NCBI RefSeq assembly: GCF_000300815.1
Contig: NZ_AMRX01000007.1
Span: 124,001-188,000, forward strand
Direction of reading: 5' to 3'
Length of the DNA stretch: 64,000 nucleotides
Source of the DNA: Gayadomonas joobiniege G7
Lineage (GTDB): Bacteria > Pseudomonadota > Gammaproteobacteria > Enterobacterales > Alteromonadaceae
Shown: positions 10,088-19,052 of the stretch, piece after piece
How positions within the stretch are numbered: position 1 is the stretch's first letter
Layout: every line of letters starts with the position of its first letter
The notes under the pieces: generated by a model
The model's database searches: none
The model's input: the letters and a program-made list of their open reading frames with translations, nothing else
Told to the model about the DNA's origin: nothing
Translations under genes and position numbers: made by a program

Positions 10088-10124
10088 ATATAAATAAACT
10101 ATTTTAGTCAGCGTTTAGCGCTTC

Positions 10125-12215
10125 TTACTTTTTAGCTTTTTTCTCTTTTTCAGCTGCAATCACAGCTTCTGCAACATTCGCAGGGCAAGCTGCATAATGT
10201 GAGAATTCCATTGAGAACTGACCACGACCAGAAGTCATAGTACGTAAGTGACCAATGTAACCAAACATTTCTGATAAAGGTACGTCGGCTTTCACACGAA
10301 CACCTGTTGCGCCCGCTTCTTGGTCTTTAATCATACCGCGACGACGGTTAATATCACCAATGACATCACCAACATGATCTTCTGGTGTGAAGATATCAAC
10401 TTTCATGATCGGCTCAAGCAACTGAGGACCCGCTTTAGGCATTGATTGACGGAAAGCACCTTTAGCAGCGATTTCAAATGCAATTGCAGATGAATCCACG
10501 GCGTGGTATGCACCATCATATAACTCAACTTCAACGTCTAACGTTGGGAAACCAGCTAAAACACCTTGTTGCATCATACCAGCAAAACCTTTTTCGATTG
10601 CTGGGAAGAATTCTTTAGGAACGTTACCACCAACAACAGTTGATTTGAACTGGAAGCCTGAACCTTGCTCACCTGGTTTGATACGGTAGTCAATTTTACC
10701 AAACTGACCAGAACCACCTGATTGTTTTTTGTGAGTATAGCTATCTTCAACTTCTTGAGTGATAGTTTCACGGTAAGCAACCTGAGGTTGACCTACATCT
10801 AATTCAACACCGTAGGTACGCTTTAAGATATCTACTTTAATATCTAAGTGCAGTTCACCCATACCTTTCAGAATGGTTTCACCCGAATCTTCGTCAGTTT
10901 CAACTTGGAAAGATGGATCTTCAGCAACCATTTTACCAATCGCAATACCCATTTTTTCAGTAGAACCTTTATCTTTAGGCGCAACCGCGATAGAGATGAC
11001 CGGATCTGGGAAAATCATAGCTTCTAACGTACAAGGATGTTTAGGATCACATAAAGTATGACCAGTTTGTACGTTCTTCATACCAACAACAGCAATAATA
11101 TCGCCAGCTTGAGCAGAAGTTAATTCACTACGCTCGTCAGCATGCATTTCAACCATACGGCCGATACGTTCAGTTTTACCTGTTGCAGCATTTAAGATAG
11201 TGTCGCCTTTGCTCATTCTGCCTGAATAAATACGGATAAAGGTTAACGCACCAAATCTGTCATCCATAATTTTAAATGCTAATGCACGTAACGGCTCATC
11301 AGCAGAAACAATGGCTTTTTCACCCGTTGCTTCACCGGTTTCTTCGTCAGTTAAGTCTTGTGGCTCAACTTCAGTCGGTGATGGCAAGTAGTCAGTTACC
11401 GCGTTCAATACTAATTGAATACCTTTGTTTTTGTATGCAGAACCACAGTATGTCGGGAAGAAAGACAGATTGTGTGTACCTTTTTTGATACAAGATTTAA
11501 TCTGTTCCATTGTTGGCTCTACACCTTCTTCTAGGTAAGCCATCATAAGATCTTCATCTTGCTCAAGCGCAGTTTCAATTAAAGCTTCACGGTATTCAGC
11601 AGCTTTTTCAACCATATCTGCAGGGATATCTTGAACTTCATAGTTTTCTGGTAAACCAGTATCGTCCCATACGTACGCTTTTTGCTCTAATACATCTACA
11701 ACACCGCAGAAATCGTCTTCGATACCAATAGGTAACGTCATAACTAACGGAGTGGCACCCAAAACGTTTTTAACTTGCTCAACAACACGGTAAAAATCTG
11801 CACCCATACGGTCGAGTTTGTTTACGAAGATCAAACGAGATACTTCTGAGTCGTTCGCATAGCGCCAGTTTGTTTCTGATTGCGGCTCTACACCACCTGA
11901 ACCACAGAATACACCTACACCACCATCTAATACTTTTAATGAACGATATACTTCGATTGTGAAGTCCACGTGTCCAGGGGTGTCGATGATGTTTAAACGA
12001 TGATCGTTCCAAAAACAGGTAGTCGCAGCTGACTGGATAGTAATACCACGCTCGGCTTCCTGCTCCATGAAGTCAGTGGTTGTTGAACCGTCATGCGTAT
12101 CACCGATTTTATGGATTTTACCAGTCAGTTTAAGAATACGCTCAGTAGTGGTTGTTTTACCCGCGTCAACGTGGGCAAAGATACCAATATTTCTATATTT
12201 GGATAGATCAGTCAT
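10125..12215 (-). CDS. fusA: Elongation factor G (separately located copy)
   Basis: 696 residues. EF-G is the GTPase that drives ribosomal translocation. G1 [10 protein letters not shown] (~13-22), G3 DTPGH (~83-87) and G4 NKLD (~137-140) are intact, followed by domains II-V ([21 protein letters not shown]). It is not within an rpsL-rpsG-tufA operon, and it starts [17 protein letters not shown], as the second EF-G of Vibrio and Shewanella does. The presence of another fusA elsewhere is therefore expected but not shown. Monocistronic, with a candidate promoter at 12307-12335. Confidence 0.93.
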   Translation of the reverse strand: MTDLSKYRNIGIFAHVDAGKTTTTERILKLTGKIHKIGDTHDGSTTTDFMEQEAERGITIQSAATTCFWNDHRLNIIDTPGHVDFTIEVYRSLKVLDGGVGVFCGSGGVEPQSETNWRYANDSEVSRLIFVNKLDRMGADFYRVVEQVKNVLGATPLVMTLPIGIEDDFCGVVDVLEQKAYVWDDTGLPENYEVQDIPADMVEKAAEYREALIETALEQDEDLMMAYLEEGVEPTMEQIKSCIKKGTHNLSFFPTYCGSAYKNKGIQLVLNAVTDYLPSPTEVEPQDLTDEETGEATGEKAIVSADEPLRALAFKIMDDRFGALTFIRIYSGRMSKGDTILNAATGKTERIGRMVEMHADERSELTSAQAGDIIAVVGMKNVQTGHTLCDPKHPCTLEAMIFPDPVISIAVAPKDKGSTEKMGIAIGKMVAEDPSFQVETDEDSGETILKGMGELHLDIKVDILKRTYGVELDVGQPQVAYRETITQEVEDSYTHKKQSGGSGQFGKIDYRIKPGEQGSGFQFKSTVVGGNVPKEFFPAIEKGFAGMMQQGVLAGFPTLDVEVELYDGAYHAVDSSAIAFEIAAKGAFRQSMPKAGPQLLEPIMKVDIFTPEDHVGDVIGDINRRRGMIKDQEAGATGVRVKADVPLSEMFGYIGHLRTMTSGRGQFSMEFSHYAACPANVAEAVIAAEKEKKAKK

Positions 12216-12306
12216 TACTTTACTCTACTAATTTGTGTGTCGATTTAATTTGCACGATAAAATACAGGGTATTTGCTCCATTTAAAAGGAAGAGAGCAGA
12301 AGTTTT

Positions 12307-12335
12307 ATTATTTTGCCAATAATTTACGCTCTCAA
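12307..12335 (-). promoter_or_regulatory. Candidate sigma-70 promoter of fusA
   Basis: On the minus strand TTGAGA (-35), 17-bp spacer, AATAAT (-10), about 90 bases ahead of the fusA ATG. A second TATAAT hexamer further upstream has no good -35, so this is the better candidate. Prediction by eye only. Confidence 0.5.
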
Positions 12336-12479
12336 CCCTTTGAACCGCCCCATATCAGGCTTAGTTTTTTACCGGAACATTCAACCATTCTGGTTGCCCT
12401 TTTCCTGTATGGCGCAAGATTTTACAGAATTGATTCAGGTTTGACCAATTATATCTGCGTCTTTCACTAAAGTTTCTCA

Positions 12480-12508
12480 CAAAACGGATCTCTAAGAGGT
12501 CCGTTTTG
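12480..12508 (-). terminator. Stem-loop terminator after the diheme cytochrome gene
   Basis: Thirteen-bp stem (one GU pair) with a 3-nt loop, 12 bases past the cytochrome stop. The 3' arm itself ends in TTTTG on the minus strand; a longer T-run is missing, so efficiency is uncertain. Confidence 0.6.
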
Positions 12509-12519
12509 CCGATATTTAG

Positions 12520-14226
12520 TTAGCGCATTATAACTTTGGCATCCGTTGGAGTACCACTTTCAACAAACTTGTACACGTTTTTAGCCGGTGCAAGCATGGG
12601 CTGACGTCCCCAGATATAACTCTGTTCCCGAACTATGCTTAAATAGGCTTTATTTAATAAGTTGGCGCGTTCAGGATCAGGTTCCATTAACACACTAATG
12701 TCGTTTTTAAGGTGATTAAACATCGCCGTATTGGCTTTGCCATCTGCTTGATAAAACTTTTTGTATACTTGTTCATTGCTTCGAAACTCATCGCCCCAAG
12801 GATTGTTTTGTAGATAAGTGGTATATTCGTAGCGACCGTCCGGATAGGTCAGCTCAGGAGCCCCTTTAAAACCTTTTTCAGACCAGTGGTACCAACCATT
12901 TTTAAAGTGCTGATTGGTGTATTTACGCGGCATTGCATAACTGGCATCGGTTGTGGCACTAGTGCCCGAATGACAACCAATGCAAAAGGCTGTTTCTTCA
13001 AATGTTTGTGGTCTTAACTCGCCTTTTTTATCTTCAATAAAACCTTGCAGCTTCCAGCCCATACCATTATAAAGGCCACGCTCAGAGTTGCCTTCAAACA
13101 CACGTAAACGCTCAGGGAAGTCATGTTTTTCTTTAATTTCGCTCAGAGCGTAGTTTTGTAACTGCATATAGTTATTCCAAGCAGTTTTTTTACTATACCG
13201 AACTTCTTTAATGCGTGCAGACATCATCATTTGACCATCTGCATTACGATCTAAATAGCGCACTGTGTGTAAAAATTCCGTATTTACAGGGTATAAACCC
13301 GCAGCCATATTAATTTTACCTTGCTCAAATGCCGTTTTGGCTTGACCAACATAAGACATCATTTGTTTTTTTAATGGCGCCCAGCGATAGCTAATTTTTG
13401 CTGCGGTGGCGATTTTGCCATCTTTATCTAAATCAACCTGATATTTTTTTTCATCAACTTTTGGGATCTCAATATCTTGCTCTTTGATCATAGCTTCAAC
13501 AACAGCGAGGTTAATTTGGTAAACAGTTTTATCAAAAATGCCATTCGCGTCTGTTTGATAGAGCTCAGGCAGCCTGATCAATACATCATCTGTTGAACCA
13601 TTTGTTGGGAAAAAAGCGCCAGGGAAAGGTGCATAAGCAAATACTCGCCAACCTGTATATTTATTGTTTAAGTCACGATCAAATCCTAACTCATCAAAGT
13701 TAAAATAAACATCGGGCATAAAACCATCCCAACGCCCATTATTGTTGGCATCCCATTCGCTTGGCAAATCTTTTAGCCGCTGTGCAAGTTTAATGCTGCC
13801 ATCGGCATTTAAATAATTTGATTGTTTTACATAGTCTTGCATCTCGCGGTCAGAAATTTGTGCAATTTGCCCGCTAAAATCTCTAAATAGATTTTTCCAT
13901 CGATTGGTTTCACCATATTTAGCGGTGAATCCGTACTCCATTTGTAAATCTGTGCCATTAAAGAAGTTCGGTCGTTTACCGGCCCCGTGACAAACATAAC
14001 AAGGATTAGAAGCGCCCCCCTTCTCGTTTTTTGTTTTGGTATAACACTGAGCCGGTATATAAGCCGCTTCGTTATACATAAGATTAGCGCGCTGGTAAGT
14101 TTGCAAGCTCAGAGCCTCATTAAGCTCTTTGACCAACTCAGTTTGTTGGTTATCGGTTTCGCCAAAACCAGCTAATAAAAATATGCCTGTTATTGCGCTG
14201 GTTAGAGAGATGAGTTTTGCTTTCAT
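12520..14226 (-). CDS. Secreted diheme cytochrome c-like protein
   Basis: 568 residues from ATG 14226 (an in-frame GTG nine bases upstream is the alternative; the ATG gives a better signal peptide, MKAKLISLTSAITGIFLLAG). Two heme c attachment motifs are visible: NPCYVCHG (~residue 80) and CIGCHSG (~425). Asp-rich NNNGRWDGF and DRNADGQ stretches resemble Ca-binding loops. The family is not one I can name; export and covalent heme imply a periplasmic redox role. It follows the PhoX-like gene but has its own upstream region containing a 9-bp inverted repeat, so it is probably a separate unit. Confidence 0.8.
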   Translation of the reverse strand: MKAKLISLTSAITGIFLLAGFGETDNQQTELVKELNEALSLQTYQRANLMYNEAAYIPAQCYTKTKNEKGGASNPCYVCHGAGKRPNFFNGTDLQMEYGFTAKYGETNRWKNLFRDFSGQIAQISDREMQDYVKQSNYLNADGSIKLAQRLKDLPSEWDANNNGRWDGFMPDVYFNFDELGFDRDLNNKYTGWRVFAYAPFPGAFFPTNGSTDDVLIRLPELYQTDANGIFDKTVYQINLAVVEAMIKEQDIEIPKVDEKKYQVDLDKDGKIATAAKISYRWAPLKKQMMSYVGQAKTAFEQGKINMAAGLYPVNTEFLHTVRYLDRNADGQMMMSARIKEVRYSKKTAWNNYMQLQNYALSEIKEKHDFPERLRVFEGNSERGLYNGMGWKLQGFIEDKKGELRPQTFEETAFCIGCHSGTSATTDASYAMPRKYTNQHFKNGWYHWSEKGFKGAPELTYPDGRYEYTTYLQNNPWGDEFRSNEQVYKKFYQADGKANTAMFNHLKNDISVLMEPDPERANLLNKAYLSIVREQSYIWGRQPMLAPAKNVYKFVESGTPTDAKVIMR

Positions 14227-14278
14227 ATGACCCACTTAATTTCTTTTTTTTGTAAACGGGCATTCTGCGTATTATTTA

Positions 14279-14316
14279 TGTCAATTTGCTTGCAATTGAA
14301 TGAAAATAAATTGACA
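14279..14316 (-). promoter_or_regulatory. Inverted repeat upstream of the cytochrome gene
   Basis: Perfect 9-bp arms TGTCAATTT and AAATTGACA separated by 20 bases, about 50 bases upstream of the cytochrome start. The outer arm contains TTGACA in the orientation of the gene, which could act as a -35 hexamer, but no good -10 is found 17 bases on. Likely a protein binding site; the regulator is unknown. Confidence 0.45.
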
Positions 14317-14370
14317 CCCCTGTTTGAAAGCTTGTGTTTTCAATTTAGATTTAACTTGATAAAAACTGAA

Positions 14371-14392
14371 AAAGGGCGCTCGTGCGCCCTTT
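14371..14392 (-). terminator. Terminator of the PhoX-like gene
   Basis: Nine-bp perfect stem AAAGGGCGC / GCGCCCTTT with a 4-nt loop, 23 bases after the stop; the minus strand continues into CCCTTTTTCAGTTTTT, a strong T-tract. Typical intrinsic terminator. Confidence 0.88.
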
Positions 14393-14414
14393 ATATCAAT
14401 AAGTTAAGAGGCGT

Positions 14415-16253
14415 TTATTTATCGTTCATTGAAAAACGAAATGGGCCTACATAACCGATTTCAGATTCTTTGTCCGCTTCACGGCCAGACGGATGCTGAG
14501 CAACTGCTGTTAGATAACCAAAACCATTGATATCTTTATACCAGAAAGGTGAAGTTGTTTCAGCGCCTAACGGAGTGGTAAAGATCCGAGTTAAAGTGCC
14601 TTCATCTAAATCATATGACCAGATCATGTTGTTATTATGGCTACCCGTATCTTCACCGATAATTAAAACATTAGAGTCAGCTAAATATGAAACGTTATCT
14701 GGTGATGCAATAGAGTCTACATCACAAGAGTTACCTTCATATTTGTCACCGGCAGGATAAGATTTAGAGATACCTGCGACTAAACCTTGCATATCTTTAG
14801 CAACATAATCAGAACCAATGCTGCTGTCTGCGCTCACGTTTAACTCATAAACCACACCACAAGCATTGCTATCGACACGAATATGGTTAGGACCGCCTGT
14901 GTCATTGCTTGAAGCATCGTTCATACCGCTCGCCACTTCTGACATAGCAATATACATTTTGCCATCACGCTCGTTAAAGGTAATACCTTCTTCTTTACGG
15001 AATTCGGTCGTGGCCCCCATATAAGCCGCAAAACGACGAGTTTCTAAACGAGAAGCGATTTTTTCATCTTTTTCATCAATCACAGAATCTTGGTTAATGT
15101 CTTGTAATTTAATACATTCATGTGAACCCGCATTGATTGACGTATAACCGTCTTCACAGCTACCATCAACTGGCTTTTTAACTTCAAAGATGTCTGAAAG
15201 GTGTGGTTTTTTAGCGACCCACTCACGGATCTCTGCATTGGTTGCATGACCTAAGTTCACCCACTCAAGGTTCGCAGTACCATTGTTTTCTTTTGAAACC
15301 TGGTTCCATTTAACCGCATATAAAGTACCAGCACTTAAATCTTTTTCTTGATCAGCTACAAACATGAACAAACCAACATTAGTGCCATCATCCGATAAGT
15401 ATACGGTGCGGTTGTCTGGCATTACATAAGCTAACTCATGTGCAAAACGACCCATACTGTAGTGTTTGTGATAAGTAACATCACCGTTATCTTCAATAAT
15501 AACTTCTGGCGTCCAACCATAATAATAAGGGCTGGCTTTAGTTAAGTCACCGTCCCAATATGGCGCAATCGCATCATAATAGAAACTACCCGTTTTGCCA
15601 TCTTCACCTACGGTTAATGCACCACTTGGTTCATACTCTTCTGAACCTAAGTGTGAATTCCAAGGTGTTGTTTGGCCGGCACAGTGTACCCAACCACCAA
15701 ATTCATCTTTTTGGCTGATAAACTCTAAGGTGCCTTCAACCGGCGATAATGCACCTGTTTCAGCGTCTTGAGCTAACTCTTGAACGTACATAGAACCAAT
15801 TTGACATTCAAACTGAGAGACCATGTAAATTTTATCGTTTTTATGGATCAAGCTGTTGTAATCTAAACCTGAACCAACACCATCGTTAGTACCGTTACAA
15901 ACATACTCACTGCCATCTTCAAAATAAATGGGCTGATCCATGTGGTTTTTAGATAAACCAAAAATCTCACCTGTGATTGAATCTTCGTGACCTGTCGCCA
16001 TAATACGGTTATAACCGATAGACTGAAGCTGACCATTCACTTCAACTTCACGTGAGGCTAAGATGCTTTGCTGGGCGCTGGTGGTAATAGGGGTAGCCAC
16101 CTCAGAAAATTTAAGCGTTAAGCTTTCTGATTGAGACGGCTGTTCAGCATCATCTTCATCATCGTCTAAATCTAAATCAATAGTGCATGCAGTTAAAACA
16201 GATGCCAGTGCGGTTGCAATCAAGCTGGCTTTAAATAAGTTTTCAGTTTTCAT
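14415..16253 (-). CDS. PhoX/DUF839-family lipoprotein, probable phosphatase
   Basis: 612 residues from ATG 16253, preceded by GGAG at good spacing (a longer frame to 16271 lacks this). Signal peptide with lipobox LTAC predicts a lipoprotein with Cys about residue 23, followed by an acidic Asp/Glu linker. PhoX-type signatures are CAGQTTPWNSHLGSEEY (~195-215) and a C-terminal segment ending ..TTSPFWYKD..AQHPSG. PhoX enzymes are Ca-dependent monoester phosphatases of phosphate-starved marine bacteria; many use Tat export, whereas this one has no twin arginine. The nuclease gene lies 65 bases upstream on the same strand, with a PHO-like promoter, which supports a phosphate role. Phosphatase activity is inferred. 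Confidence 0.8.
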   Translation of the reverse strand: MKTENLFKASLIATALASVLTACTIDLDLDDDEDDAEQPSQSESLTLKFSEVATPITTSAQQSILASREVEVNGQLQSIGYNRIMATGHEDSITGEIFGLSKNHMDQPIYFEDGSEYVCNGTNDGVGSGLDYNSLIHKNDKIYMVSQFECQIGSMYVQELAQDAETGALSPVEGTLEFISQKDEFGGWVHCAGQTTPWNSHLGSEEYEPSGALTVGEDGKTGSFYYDAIAPYWDGDLTKASPYYYGWTPEVIIEDNGDVTYHKHYSMGRFAHELAYVMPDNRTVYLSDDGTNVGLFMFVADQEKDLSAGTLYAVKWNQVSKENNGTANLEWVNLGHATNAEIREWVAKKPHLSDIFEVKKPVDGSCEDGYTSINAGSHECIKLQDINQDSVIDEKDEKIASRLETRRFAAYMGATTEFRKEEGITFNERDGKMYIAMSEVASGMNDASSNDTGGPNHIRVDSNACGVVYELNVSADSSIGSDYVAKDMQGLVAGISKSYPAGDKYEGNSCDVDSIASPDNVSYLADSNVLIIGEDTGSHNNNMIWSYDLDEGTLTRIFTTPLGAETTSPFWYKDINGFGYLTAVAQHPSGREADKESEIGYVGPFRFSMNDK

Positions 16254-16279
16254 AGTTGGACTCCGTGACATTTAAAGTT

Positions 16280-16300
16280 GCCCGGCAAACTCCGCCGGGC
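16280..16300 (-). promoter_or_regulatory. Hairpin between nuclease and PhoX-like genes
   Basis: Seven-bp GC-rich stem GCCCGGC / GCCGGGC with a 7-nt loop. On the minus strand only a weak AACTTT follows, so it could be a leaky terminator or an mRNA-stabilising stem that sets relative expression of the two genes. Confidence 0.5.
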
Positions 16301-16318
16301 TTATTATTTCAAACAGGG

Positions 16319-18421
16319 TTAAGCTTTACGTCTGATGGCTGCGAACAACAAACCGGCAAATATAAACAACCAATTCATCGAACCACTCTCAATGGTGACA
16401 TTGTCGATTTCTTCACTGTCATCTGTTTCTTCTTCATCTTCACCCGCGGTTGCTTCAACAGATAAATCTAACCAAACTAAAAAGTGGTCAGATGAAGCCG
16501 AGCGAGATTCGACTAATGGATATAAATCTTGGTCTTGAGTTGGCCAGAAAACATCACCTTGCTCAATGGCTAAACCTGACTTAGATGGCAGTACATAGTC
16601 CGCGCGCATTTTCCAGTTAGCAGTGTGATAAGGCGCTAATGGGTTAGTGATATCATTGTGCAAACCACCGTCTGACGAAGGCGTAAACAAGGTATCGACT
16701 TTTTCATGGTTGAGCAGTTGCTCTATCGTGCCTGGGTAGGCATCCCCTTCGGTTGAGGCATTTAAATCACCCACAATCACAAATCGGGCATTGTCTGATA
16801 AACCGCCTGTGTTGCCTTCGTCATCATAAATGTAGGCTGACATCTCTGGGTCTATATAGTCCGCCCATAAACGTGTTTCATCATGGTTACGACGACCATT
16901 TAAATCTTCTTCCCCATCAAATACAGGTGGTGTTGGGTGACTGGCAAGAATATGAACAATTTCGCCGTTAAAGTTAACAGGCACGTCCCAATGTGACTTA
17001 GAAGATAGGCGAACTATGTTGGTTTCGTCAGCATCGAACCAATCATCACCGGTGTCAGGGTCAATTGGCATTAAGTGACCTGGCATGTCTTTCCACAAGA
17101 ATTTTTGGAAAGTGCGAACCTCTTCTTCAACAATTGGATAGCGAGACAATAAAACCATGCCGTAATGGCCTTCGAACTGACCAAAACCAAAAGCATCATT
17201 ACGAACCCCATCAAAAATACCGTCGTTATTTAAATCATAATTAGTTGCTATACCTGTATTTGAAGGTGCAACAAAATAATAATCGTAATTGATCGACTGA
17301 GCACCATCTGCTTGTGGTACGTTCAAATACTGAGAAATAAACATTTCAACACCTGAATTTTCGTCTGGGATATAATCAAACTCGTTGATTAACACCACAT
17401 CCGGACGCACACGTTGGATGATTTCTGCAATATTTTTAATCTGTTCATTATCACCAGATGCTAACTCATCAATTAAGATCTGAGTGCCCTTAGTAGCCGC
17501 ATTATCAGCATCATAGTTTTCAGCTTCCATACTGGCGTTAAAAGTCGCAACACGCAGGTGCATATTGTCTTTTTTATCTTTAACCAGATAGATATTTGGC
17601 TCTTCAACCGTCACTTGGGTTTGTAAAACTTTTTCAGTGCCATCTTTATCTTTGACAGTTAATGATACTGTGAAGCTGCCGCCGGAATCATAAGCGTATT
17701 CAACTTCTGCACCCGTGGCTGTACGGCCATTGCCAAAATCCCACATATATTCGTAGTCGCCAGCGCCATTGTATGCCATAGCTTTAAATTGTGCCGGTTG
17801 CGCCAGCTGTAATTTTTGCTTGCTGGCCGTCATGGCCGCTGTCAGCGGCAGTGCATTGTCGTTTCCGCTTACCTCAACAACAACATCATCAATGTACCAG
17901 CCGGCCACATCGCCATTGCCATTTGCATCTAACGTATAATGAAAAGCTAAATAAACTTTTTCACCTAAATAGGCTGATAAGTCCAAATCGCCCGATGTTT
18001 CAAAATCAGATCCACTTGAGCCTTGGCCATCTTGTGGCAAGGATGGATTTAACATTGTCCAAGTCGCGTTTTCAGGTGATTGACCCGGCACATAATCGGT
18101 TGAAACTTTTACTCTAATGTTTTGTCCATCAAAACGAACACGTGATTTAAATGAAAAAGTTGCCGAGTCAAAGCCATTTAAATCAAGCTGTGGAGAGATT
18201 AACCAGTCATTGCTATCAACATCTTGGCCGTAACCATTCATTGCAGCTGAACTGGTATTGTTATAAGTATCGTTAAACCAGTTTTTATCACTAGCGACAC
18301 TTATTGGCGTGAACTGGCCATTTAAACCAATCGAAAAATCTTCCTGAAATAAAACATCCGACTGTGCAAACGATGACAGAGCCATCGCTAAACAACCGGC
18401 TAATACCTTAGCTTTAAACAT
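16319..18421 (-). CDS. Extracellular nuclease: anchor-J, PKD, endo/exonuclease domain, sorting tail
   Basis: 700 residues. Sec signal peptide at 1-22 (ending SFAQSD). Residues ~25-185 resemble a choice-of-anchor J beta-sandwich, ~195-275 form a PKD domain (WDFGNGRTATGAEVEYAY), and ~285-655 an endonuclease/exonuclease/phosphatase domain with VLINEFDYI (metal Glu), VIVGDLNAS and SASSDHFLVW (catalytic Asp-His). The end is an acidic linker, then ESGSMNWL, a hydrophobic helix and IRRKA: the form of a GlyGly-CTERM (rhombosortase) signal. Likely releases phosphate and nucleosides from environmental DNA. RBS GGGGAAAAA before ATG. Promoter at 18465-18531. Confidence 0.88.
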   Translation of the reverse strand: MFKAKVLAGCLAMALSSFAQSDVLFQEDFSIGLNGQFTPISVASDKNWFNDTYNNTSSAAMNGYGQDVDSNDWLISPQLDLNGFDSATFSFKSRVRFDGQNIRVKVSTDYVPGQSPENATWTMLNPSLPQDGQGSSGSDFETSGDLDLSAYLGEKVYLAFHYTLDANGNGDVAGWYIDDVVVEVSGNDNALPLTAAMTASKQKLQLAQPAQFKAMAYNGAGDYEYMWDFGNGRTATGAEVEYAYDSGGSFTVSLTVKDKDGTEKVLQTQVTVEEPNIYLVKDKKDNMHLRVATFNASMEAENYDADNAATKGTQILIDELASGDNEQIKNIAEIIQRVRPDVVLINEFDYIPDENSGVEMFISQYLNVPQADGAQSINYDYYFVAPSNTGIATNYDLNNDGIFDGVRNDAFGFGQFEGHYGMVLLSRYPIVEEEVRTFQKFLWKDMPGHLMPIDPDTGDDWFDADETNIVRLSSKSHWDVPVNFNGEIVHILASHPTPPVFDGEEDLNGRRNHDETRLWADYIDPEMSAYIYDDEGNTGGLSDNARFVIVGDLNASTEGDAYPGTIEQLLNHEKVDTLFTPSSDGGLHNDITNPLAPYHTANWKMRADYVLPSKSGLAIEQGDVFWPTQDQDLYPLVESRSASSDHFLVWLDLSVEATAGEDEEETDDSEEIDNVTIESGSMNWLFIFAGLLFAAIRRKA

Positions 18422-18464
18422 GTTTTTCCCCGTACTCTTAGTTATAGGATTTATTTTGGGGGAA

Positions 18465-18531
18465 ACTCTATCGGCTTAACGTGACTGTTCGGTGAACGAA
18501 AAATGACTCATTTTTTGCAGTTTTATGGCAC
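18465..18531 (-). promoter_or_regulatory. PHO-box-like array and promoter of the nuclease gene
   Basis: On the minus strand five 7-mers occur at exact 11-bp intervals, each separated by four AT-rich bases: GTGCCAT, CTGCAAA, GAGTCAT, CGTTCAC, CAGTCAC, compared with the PhoB half-site CTGTCAT/C (4 to 6 of 7 matches each). Ten bases after the last unit is TAGAGT, a -10-like hexamer, and no -35 is needed at PhoB promoters. The start would be ~37 bases before the ATG. The spacing is the strong part of the evidence; single units are imperfect. Confidence 0.6.
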
Positions 18532-18569
18532 TGACATCCGACCAGTTCAAATCAGCCCTGATATGGCAA

Positions 18570-19052
18570 TTAAATTTGTGGCTTTTTCCGCATTTTTTTA
18601 GTCCCGCTACGCTGTGTTTTTTTGTCTAAACGGCGTCTTTGACTAGCTTTGCTTGGTTTTGTGGCAATGCGTTTTTTAGCAACGTATTGTACGCTACGAA
18701 TCAACTTAAGTAATTCTTCTAATGCCTCTTTGCGATTCGCTTCTTGACTACGGCTGGTTTGACATTTGATTAAAATTTTACCACTTGCACTAATTCTATG
18801 ATCCGATTTATTTAACAGTTTATGTCTGTAAAAATCAGGTAATTTGGCAGTGTTTAAATCAAATACTAGCAATACAGCACTGGATGTTTTATTAACTTTT
18901 TGGCCTCCGGAGCCGGAAGCACGAATAAATTGCCATTCGATATCATTGCGGTCTAATTCTACCGAATTTGAAACTTTAAGTGGGCCAGCATGTATACTGA
19001 CCTCACTTGTGGATGTTGGGTGATTATTTTGCAAACTTTTTAAAAGGCTCAT
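18570..19052 (-). CDS. arfB: Alternative ribosome-rescue factor ArfB (YaeJ)
   Basis: 160 residues from ATG 19052 (a TTG directly before it is less likely). ArfB is a release-factor-like peptidyl-tRNA hydrolase that frees stalled ribosomes. The catalytic loop RASGSGGQKVNKTSS carries GGQ (~residue 49); the C-terminal basic tail (KKRIATKPSKASQRRR...) that enters the empty mRNA channel is present. Compared with E. coli YaeJ (140 aa) it has ~20 extra N-terminal residues, encoded in the overlap with the upstream gene (29 bp), which suggests translational coupling. GGQ plus basic tail makes the call secure. Confidence 0.92.
   Translation of the reverse strand: MSLLKSLQNNHPTSTSEVSIHAGPLKVSNSVELDRNDIEWQFIRASGSGGQKVNKTSSAVLLVFDLNTAKLPDFYRHKLLNKSDHRISASGKILIKCQTSRSQEANRKEALEELLKLIRSVQYVAKKRIATKPSKASQRRRLDKKTQRSGTKKMRKKPQI

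Larger units (their letters stand above)
12216..12519. other. Intergenic region upstream of fusA
   Basis: About 300 bases between fusA (starting at 12215, minus) and the end of the cytochrome gene. It holds the cytochrome terminator (12480-12508) and a candidate fusA promoter (12307-12335). The small open frame at 12273-12470 has no RBS and no recognisable product, so I do not call it a gene. Confidence 0.6.

Noticed and set aside
12273-12470. Open frame of 65 codons upstream of fusA
   Set aside because: No RBS and overlaps the candidate fusA promoter on the other strand. Probably chance.
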